From Pseudomonadota bacterium (GTDB taxonomy: Bacteria > Pseudomonadota > Alphaproteobacteria > UBA8366 > GCA-2717185), in NCBI GenBank assembly GCA_027619655.1, contig JAQCHR010000016.1, positions 1 to 19,435 on the forward strand: a stretch of 19,435 nt of DNA, read 5' to 3'. The translations under genes were made by a program, and so were the position numbers. The notes under the pieces were generated by a model that saw only the letters and a program-made list of their open reading frames with translations, was not told the DNA's origin and did no database searches. Every line of letters starts with the position of its first letter. The first letter of the stretch is position 1. Positions 14,300 to 19,435 of the stretch are shown here, piece after piece.

Positions 14300-14638
14300 A
14301 TGAGTGAAATCAATTTCAGCGATTTTCTGAAGATCGATGTACGCGTCGGCACCATCGCCCGCGCCGAGGCCTTTCCCGAAGCGCGACGGCCGGCCTACAA
14401 GCTGTGGGTCGATTTCGGACCGGAAATCGGCGAATGCAAGACATCCGCGCAGATTACCCGAAATTATTCGCTGGACGAATTGCCGGGACGGCAGGTCGTG
14501 GCCGTCGTCAACTTTCCGCCCAAGCAGATCGGCAAGTTCATGTCTGAAATCCTCGTGCTCGGCGTGCCTGACAGCGAGGGAGAGGTCATGCTGCTGCAAC
14601 CGACGGCGGGGGTCCCCAATGGCGGACGCCTGTATTGA
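14300..14638 (+). CDS. csaA: CsaA-like tRNA-binding protein
   Basis: This 112-residue protein has the complete tRNA-binding OB-fold of the CsaA type: the start FLKIDVRVGTIARAEAFPEAR, the central YKLWVDFGPEIG and SAQITRNY, the NFPPKQIGKFMSEILVLG segment and a closing PNGGRLY. The homodimer resembles the C-terminal domain of MetRS/Arc1p and binds tRNA; in Bacillus CsaA it was described as having chaperone activity in protein export. The gene lies 10 bases after the TetR gene and its stop codon overlaps the start of the next gene. Confidence 0.92.
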   Translation: MSEINFSDFLKIDVRVGTIARAEAFPEARRPAYKLWVDFGPEIGECKTSAQITRNYSLDELPGRQVVAVVNFPPKQIGKFMSEILVLGVPDSEGEVMLLQPTAGVPNGGRLY

Positions 14639-15777
14639 CCGTGCCCGGTGATCCTGCCGCATCGCGGGACGACGCCGCGCAGGCCCTTCACCACCTGGAC
14701 AAAGTCCTGACCGGCCTCTGGGGCTTTGGCAGCAACGCGCTGGTAGGCTGGACACCATCGCGCCGCGGTATGGAAGTCATCAGTATTCCAATGGTGCGGC
14801 TCTATCAGGCCAGTGACCTGCATCGCCGCGTTTTTGCCGGCGACCGGGTGATGGGCAACACGACATTCCACAAGGTCGCGGCGGCGCTGGATGTGGAGCC
14901 GGTGGAGCTGTTCCTGAAATACCCCGTATCCGACGAAGGCGATGGCCTGTCCGTTGCCCAGGTCGACGCCGTCTTCTCCCGGTTCGCCGTCACCAAGACG
15001 CGGCAGCGCGGCGTTTTCCTGGTCGATATCGTCAGCTTCTCGCTGTATTCACCCGAGGAACAGGCAAGCCAGCTGGCGGCGCTGGAATTTGCGCTGAACA
15101 TCGCGGATGAAATGGCGCGGAGGCGCGGGGTTTCAGTCGATCTGGCGCGATCGACCACCGGTGACGGGTTTTACGTCTGGAACCGGGAAAAGGGACTGGA
15201 AGCCGACCGGCGGCTGTTTTGCGTTTTCGTCCTGGCGCTCGTCTATCTGGCTGCGCTGCGGCAGGCCATGGGCGATGTTTCCTACATTCCCGAAATTCGC
15301 TGCTGCTTCGGTATCGGCAGTCACTACAGCTATCATGACGCCGACCACCGCCGCAACGCGGATTACATTGTCGGCGATGTCACCATCTCGCTGGCCAGGC
15401 TGATCGGCAAGGCGCGGACGGGGCAGATCCTCATATCGCGCTTTGACCGGCAACTGGATGATTCCGAAGAAACCGTCGGCACGCGGGGCTTTGTTGCGTC
15501 AGCCGTATCCCTGCTGGACGGGTTCCGTGATATCCCGGTCGCCGGCGCCCTGGTGGAAAAAGTCTCGATCTACCTGACCGGGTCGCGGCAAGACGATGGC
15601 AGTTACCGGATCCAGCGGCTGCGGGTCACCGACAAGCACGGGCTGGCCCATTTCTGTTACAACGCCAAGGTCAACATCGATACGGATAGCGGACTGCCGA
15701 TCCAATGCGGGTTGCGGCACGAGGATCTGGTGCACGACCCTTCGCGATCGCAGAAGGTAAAGGAAGCGAATGCCTGA
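14635..15777 (+). CDS. Divergent class III nucleotide-cyclase-like protein, function unknown
   Basis: This 380-residue protein has no clear named match. Residues 126-268 resemble a class III adenylate/guanylate cyclase domain: VFLVDIVSFS with D131 where the first metal aspartate stands, TTGDGFYVW with D177 as the second, a GIG at 226-228, and GDVTISLARLIGKARTGQILIS (split as GD at 247-248, R255, G263) as the region of the transition-state arginine. The base-binding Lys position is Ser (S173), the Asp/Thr position is Tyr (Y244), and the catalytic Asn position is Ile (I251). A His/Asp-rich loop (230-238) replaces the usual arm. Residues 1-120 and 270-380 are of unknown type; the latter contains DKHGLAHFCYNAKVNI. 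No membrane segment is obvious. The TTG at 14635 overlaps the csaA stop; a GTG at 14641 is an alternative. The final eight bases overlap the next gene. Confidence 0.7.
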   Translation: MTVPGDPAASRDDAAQALHHLDKVLTGLWGFGSNALVGWTPSRRGMEVISIPMVRLYQASDLHRRVFAGDRVMGNTTFHKVAAALDVEPVELFLKYPVSDEGDGLSVAQVDAVFSRFAVTKTRQRGVFLVDIVSFSLYSPEEQASQLAALEFALNIADEMARRRGVSVDLARSTTGDGFYVWNREKGLEADRRLFCVFVLALVYLAALRQAMGDVSYIPEIRCCFGIGSHYSYHDADHRRNADYIVGDVTISLARLIGKARTGQILISRFDRQLDDSEETVGTRGFVASAVSLLDGFRDIPVAGALVEKVSIYLTGSRQDDGSYRIQRLRVTDKHGLAHFCYNAKVNIDTDSGLPIQCGLRHEDLVHDPSRSQKVKEANA

Positions 15778-16645
15778 CAAACAGCGTGGCATCGACCATC
15801 TGGTGCTGTGTGCCCGCGATCTGGAGGCCGCACGAGCGACATACGGGTCCTTCGGGTTCACGACAACGCCGCCGGCGCAGCATCCGTTCGGAACGGCCAA
15901 CAGCCTGGTCCAGTTGCAGGGCAGCTTCCTGGAACTGATCGCCGTCGCCGCCCCGGCGGATATCAAGCCGCCGCAACCGGGCGCCTTCAGCTTCGGCCAG
16001 TATATCCAGAAATACCTGCAGCGGCGCGAAGGCATGGCGATGCTGGTCTTCGAAAGCCAGGATGCGGTCGCCGACCAGGCGGAATTCCTGCGCAAGGGAA
16101 TCGATACATACGAGCCCTTCCATTTCGAACGGCAGGCGAAACTGCCCGACGGCAGTTCCGTCACCGTCGGCTTCTCGCTGGCATTCGCCACGACGCCGGA
16201 CATGCCCGAAGCCGTGTTTTTTACCTGCCAGCAACATGCGCCGCAGTATTTCTGGAAGCCGGAATACCAGTCGCACGCCAATACCGCGCGGGCCGTCCGC
16301 GAGATCGTGATGGTCGCGGACAGCCCGGGACATCTGGCACGGTTCTTTGCCCGGTTGCAGCCGCCCTGCGCCGTATCGCTGGATTCGAAGGCGCTGCAGG
16401 TCGCAACCTCGCGCGGGCAGGTCACGGTGGTCACCACGGATTCCTTCATGGACCGGTATGGCGCCCCGGCACATGGTCCCGATACACCGTACTTTGCCGC
16501 CTATACGATCACGGTCGCCGACATGGATGCGACGGCGGCGGTATTGCGCAGCAATGGCGTCGTCTGGCGTCGCAGGGGCGATTCGATCGTCGTCGATGCG
16601 GGCGCCGCTTTCGGCGTGCTGCTGGTATTTGTCGGCGAAACCTGA
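15770..16645 (+). CDS. Glyoxalase-like (VOC superfamily) protein
   Basis: This 291-residue protein fits the long glyoxalase-like-domain type (two VOC modules). The first module starts GIDHLVLCARDLEAA with H10 as likely metal ligand, then HPFGTANSLVQL and LELIAV with E55, a pattern common in this group. The second begins at about 173 with AVREIVMVADSPGHLARFF and ends with FAAYTITVADMDATAAVL and GVLLVFVG. Such proteins include dioxygenases, glyoxalases and resistance proteins; no substrate can be named. Its ATG lies inside the end of the cyclase-like gene (ATGCCTGA, eight-base overlap), so translation is probably coupled. No terminator was found after it. Confidence 0.82.
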   Translation: MPDKQRGIDHLVLCARDLEAARATYGSFGFTTTPPAQHPFGTANSLVQLQGSFLELIAVAAPADIKPPQPGAFSFGQYIQKYLQRREGMAMLVFESQDAVADQAEFLRKGIDTYEPFHFERQAKLPDGSSVTVGFSLAFATTPDMPEAVFFTCQQHAPQYFWKPEYQSHANTARAVREIVMVADSPGHLARFFARLQPPCAVSLDSKALQVATSRGQVTVVTTDSFMDRYGAPAHGPDTPYFAAYTITVADMDATAAVLRSNGVVWRRRGDSIVVDAGAAFGVLLVFVGET

Positions 16646-16690
16646 ATCATCATTCGGTAGCGTGCCTGAAATATGGGCAAATTAATTTAC

Positions 16691-16702
16691 ACCGGATCCG
16701 GT
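16691..16702. repeat. 12-base perfect palindrome upstream of ptsP
   Basis: ACCGGATCCGGT is fully self-complementary and lies in the 204-base gap between the glyoxalase-like gene and ptsP. It could be a protein-binding site; a chance occurrence in GC-rich DNA is also possible. Confidence 0.4.
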
Positions 16703-16719
16703 TGCGTTTCTTAGCGACA

Positions 16720-16740
16720 TCAATATCAACAGGATATTGA
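16720..16740. repeat. AT-rich inverted repeat upstream of ptsP
   Basis: TCAATATC (16720-16727) and GATATTGA (16733-16740) are perfect reverse complements, eight bases each with five bases between. It is AT-rich in an otherwise GC-rich region. About 110 bases before the ptsP ATG, this looks like an operator for a dimeric regulator. TTGCGT (16702-16707) with TATCAA (16724-16729), 16 bases apart, could be a promoter overlapping it. Confidence 0.5.
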
Positions 16741-16849
16741 GCGCGGCTGCGATTTACCACCATGGCCCGCCTGTTGCATAGGCAGGTCATAATGCCGTTA
16801 CCCGGCCTGTGCTAATTTGCTAGCATATGGGTCGCTGAAAGAGTTTCCG

Positions 16850-19162
16850 ATGCTGAACCTGACAAGCAATGAACCGAACTGGGCGGGGGCGCGCAATTTG
16901 CTGCGGCGCCTGCGTGACGTCATGGCCGGCGACGGCACGACGCAGGTTCGGCTCGACCGGATCGTCCGCATCATCGCGGACAGCATGATCGCCGAGGTGT
17001 GCTCGATCTATGTCCTGCGGCCGGGCCGCATGCTTGAACTTGCCGCGAGCGAGGGGTTGCTACCCGAATCGATCCATCGTACCCGGCTCGCCTTTGGCGA
17101 AGGGTTGATCGGTGTTATCGCAGCCCAGGCCCGGCACCTTTCGCTCGCGGATGCACAGTCGCATCCGGACTTTGCCTACCGCCCGGAAACCGGCGAGGAA
17201 GCCTATACCTCGCTGATGGGGGTTCCCGTCATGCGTGGCGGCCGGGTCCAGGGCGTACTGGCGGTGCAGAATGTATCGCCGCGCACCTATACCGATGAAG
17301 AAATCGAGGCGCTGGAAACGGTTGCGATGGTCGTGGCCGAACTGGTCGCCGATCCGGACGGCACGTTCGGCGCGCCAAACGCCGGCGGCCAGGGACCGAG
17401 CGGCCCGGCGCTGCAGCTGTCCGGTCAGAAGCTGGCCCCGGGGCTGGCTCTGGGCCAGGTCGTATTGCATGAAAAGCAGATTTCGATCAACCGTATGGTC
17501 GCCGAAGACCCTGTGGCGGAACTGGAGCGGCTGGCAACAGCAGTCAGCCAGATGCACCGCTCGCTCGACACCATGCTGGAAAGCTATGGCCGGGGCGCCG
17601 AGGGCGACCATGTCGATATCCTGCGCGCCTACCGGATGATTGCGGAGGATCGCGGCTGGCTGGGCCGGACCCGTGAGGCCATTCGCAGCGGCCTGACCGC
17701 CGAAGCCGCAGTCGCCAAGATCCAGAACGATACCCGGTCCCGGATGAACCAGGTGGCCGATCCGTATATAAGGGAGCGGCTGCAGGACCTCACCAACCTC
17801 GCCTATCGGCTGATCGAGCACCTTTCCGGCGGCGGCGCCGGCAATGACGATGCCCTTCCCGAAAAGATAATCCTGGTGGCGCGCAATATGGGTCCTGCGG
17901 AACTGCTTGACTATGACCGGTCGCGGCTGTGCGGCCTGGTGCTGGAGGAAGGGTCTGAAACCGCGCATGTCACCATCGTCGCGCGCGCCCTGGAAATTCC
18001 GCTGGTCGGGCAGGTGGACGGCATTCTGAACCGCGTAGAACCGGGCGTTACCATCGCCATGGACGGCGACAATGGCGAAGTCTTCCTGCGCCCTGACGAC
18101 AATTTCCGGGCGACCTTTCTGGGCAATATGAGCCTGCTGGAAAGTCGCCGCGCCGCCTATGCCGATACAAGGCACCTGCCGGCGGAAACACGTGATGGGA
18201 AACTGGTGTCGCTCAACTTCAATGCCGGGCTGCTGCTCGACCTGGCGCATCTGGCCGATAGCGGCGCGGATGGGGTCGGTCTGTACCGGACGGAACTGCC
18301 CTTCATGATGCGCCCGCGTTATCCGGATTTCGAAACGCAACTGGCCCTCTACCGGGACATATACGATCAGGCAGCCGGGCGGCCCATAACCTTCCGGACA
18401 CTGGATATCGGCGGCGACAAACTGATGGCCGCCATGCCGTCGATGGGAGAAGAGGAAAACCCGGCCCTGGGCTGGCGCGCGCTGCGAATCGGGCTGGATC
18501 AGCCCAGGATGTTGCGCGACCAGCTACGGGCGTTAATCGTGGCGGCAAATGGCCGGCCACTTTGGGTCATGTTCCCCATGGTCACCGAGATATCCGAATT
18601 CGACGCCGCAAAGGACATTCTGCTTGCGGTCATGACCGAAGTGGAAGCCACTGGCGGAGCCGCGCCGGCATCGCTGGCCGTCGGCACGATGCTGGAAGTG
18701 CCTGCCCTGCTGTTTCAGCTGAAGGCCTTGCTGAACCGGGTCGATTTTCTGTCGGTCGGCTCCAACGACCTGTCCCAGTTTGTCTTTGCCAGCGATCGCG
18801 GCAATCCGCGCCTGAGCGGCCGCTATGACGTTTTGGCGCCGGCCTTCCTGAAAGTCCTCCGCGAAATCGCGCAGCAATGCAATGCGGCAAAGGTGCCGTT
18901 CAGCCTGTGCGGTGAAATGGCGGGCAATCCGCTGGATGCGATGGCGCTGATCGGGCTTGGCTACCGGTCGCTGTCGATGCAGCCCGGTTCGGTTGGCGCC
19001 GTCCGGATGATGATTCGCAGCCTCGATGCATCCCTGCTTCGCGCGGAACTGGATGCCGCACTCGATCTGCCCGACCACAGCCTGCGCAGCGCGCTGACCC
19101 GGTTTGCAGCGGATCACGGGGTCGATATCAGCCTGCGCGGTTCGGCGCGGGTATTCGCCTGA
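16850..19162 (+). CDS. ptsP: Phosphoenolpyruvate-protein phosphotransferase of the nitrogen PTS (EI-Ntr)
   Basis: This 770-residue protein transfers phosphate from PEP to NPr, starting the regulatory PTS-Ntr relay. Order: GAF domain (about 25-165, with EGLIGVIAA and SLMGVPVM), EI N-terminal helical domain (about 195-330), the phosphohistidine domain with H373 in EGSETAHVTIVARAL, and the TIM-barrel PEP domain with GLYRTELPF (477-485), GGDK (521-524), ENPALGWRALR (536-546), EVPAL (616-620), VGSNDLSQF (636-644) and SLCGEMAG (685-692, C687). The frame is open to a TTG at 16817, but the ATG at 16850 has an AAGAG site and the better N-terminus. lysC, a frequent neighbour in other alphaproteobacteria, is absent here. 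It converges on the ParA gene, with six bases between stops. Confidence 0.94.
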   Translation: MLNLTSNEPNWAGARNLLRRLRDVMAGDGTTQVRLDRIVRIIADSMIAEVCSIYVLRPGRMLELAASEGLLPESIHRTRLAFGEGLIGVIAAQARHLSLADAQSHPDFAYRPETGEEAYTSLMGVPVMRGGRVQGVLAVQNVSPRTYTDEEIEALETVAMVVAELVADPDGTFGAPNAGGQGPSGPALQLSGQKLAPGLALGQVVLHEKQISINRMVAEDPVAELERLATAVSQMHRSLDTMLESYGRGAEGDHVDILRAYRMIAEDRGWLGRTREAIRSGLTAEAAVAKIQNDTRSRMNQVADPYIRERLQDLTNLAYRLIEHLSGGGAGNDDALPEKIILVARNMGPAELLDYDRSRLCGLVLEEGSETAHVTIVARALEIPLVGQVDGILNRVEPGVTIAMDGDNGEVFLRPDDNFRATFLGNMSLLESRRAAYADTRHLPAETRDGKLVSLNFNAGLLLDLAHLADSGADGVGLYRTELPFMMRPRYPDFETQLALYRDIYDQAAGRPITFRTLDIGGDKLMAAMPSMGEEENPALGWRALRIGLDQPRMLRDQLRALIVAANGRPLWVMFPMVTEISEFDAAKDILLAVMTEVEATGGAAPASLAVGTMLEVPALLFQLKALLNRVDFLSVGSNDLSQFVFASDRGNPRLSGRYDVLAPAFLKVLREIAQQCNAAKVPFSLCGEMAGNPLDAMALIGLGYRSLSMQPGSVGAVRMMIRSLDASLLRAELDAALDLPDHSLRSALTRFAADHGVDISLRGSARVFA

Positions 19163-19168
19163 ACCGCA

Positions 19169-19435
19169 TTACGGCAGCCGACCCAGCAACTCCTTCGCCA
19201 GCGCCTTTACTTCCTGCGACGCCTTGCCGCCCGGTTCCGTTTCCAGCGTCGTCATGCCGGTCCCGATGCTACTCGCAAAGGCGACCCGGTTTCCCAGGAA
19301 GGCCACTGTGGTCTCCGCCGGAAATGCCTTGAGCGCCTCCCGCATGTCGGCCGTCAGCCGCGACCGCGCCGGGACCCGGTTCAGCACCAGGATCGCCTCG
19401 GTTCTTTCGCCCGCCGCCAGTTTCAGGATCGGTTC
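19169..19435 (-). CDS. ParA/MinD-type ATPase, C-terminal part (5' end cut by window)
   Basis: The frame is open to the window edge, so only the last 88 residues are seen. They match the C-terminal region of ParA-family Walker ATPases: LVLNRVPARSRLTADM after the core, then VAFLGNRVAFASSIGTGMTTLE, EPGGKASQEVKAL and AKELLGRL. The Walker motifs would lie outside the window. Such proteins partition DNA, plasmids or protein clusters; which of these cannot be told. It converges on ptsP. Confidence 0.8.
   Translation of the reverse strand, partial: EPILKLAAGERTEAILVLNRVPARSRLTADMREALKAFPAETTVAFLGNRVAFASSIGTGMTTLETEPGGKASQEVKALAKELLGRLP

Noticed and set aside
13925..14758. 277-codon minus-strand frame across the TetR and csaA genes
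   Set aside because: It crosses three genes with clear protein signatures and has low-complexity Arg/Pro/Ala composition.
17060..18340. 426-codon minus-strand frame inside ptsP
   Set aside because: ptsP is unambiguous over this stretch; the antisense product is rich in His, Arg and Gln and looks non-coding.

Overview
The window is ordinary GC-rich bacterial chromosome, almost fully coding, with short or overlapping gene junctions and codon use biased to G/C at third positions. The set of genes (YbjN-type protein directly before proC, UbiK/BMFP protein, EI-Ntr (PtsP), MidA-type methyltransferase between lgt and pgeF, L25/CTC with an acidic tail followed by pth and ychF) points to an alphaproteobacterium, probably of Rhodospirillales type. 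I see no tRNA or rRNA gene, insertion sequence, prophage or CRISPR array.

Layout. (1) 1-2262, plus strand: the end of a fumarylacetoacetate hydrolase-family gene, exonuclease III (xthA) and methylthioadenosine phosphorylase (mtnP). (2) 2266-6841, minus strand: prs, rplY, pth, ychF, a dienelactone hydrolase-family gene and a rhodanese, read in that order. prs has a clear sigma70-type promoter and is followed by a hairpin plus T-rich tract that also lies in the rplY leader. (3) 6994-11601, minus strand: hldD, lgt, midA, pgeF and a lipoprotein built of two repeated domains. This is a tightly packed envelope-related operon (LPS heptose, lipoprotein lipidation, peptidoglycan editing). (4) 11728-12065, plus strand: ubiK with its own terminator, divergent from hldD with the two promoters back to back. 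(5) 12248-13586, plus strand: ybjN-like gene and proC. (6) 13669-16645, plus strand: TetR-family regulator, CsaA-like tRNA-binding protein, a 380-residue protein that looks like a highly divergent class III nucleotide cyclase, and a glyoxalase-like protein. The last three genes are joined by stop/start overlaps and the block has a promoter with a palindrome in its spacer. (7) 16850-19162, plus strand: ptsP (EI-Ntr). (8) 19169-19435, minus strand: the C-terminal end of a ParA-type ATPase, cut by the window edge.

Most genes are housekeeping. The part that most merits attention is block 6: a small, apparently self-regulated operon that couples a tRNA-binding chaperone-like protein to a cyclase-like protein. 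That protein keeps both metal-binding aspartates and the transition-state arginine of class III cyclases but lacks the usual base-recognition residues. The second is the tandem-repeat lipoprotein at the end of the envelope operon. All functional statements rest on motif reading by eye; no database search was possible.
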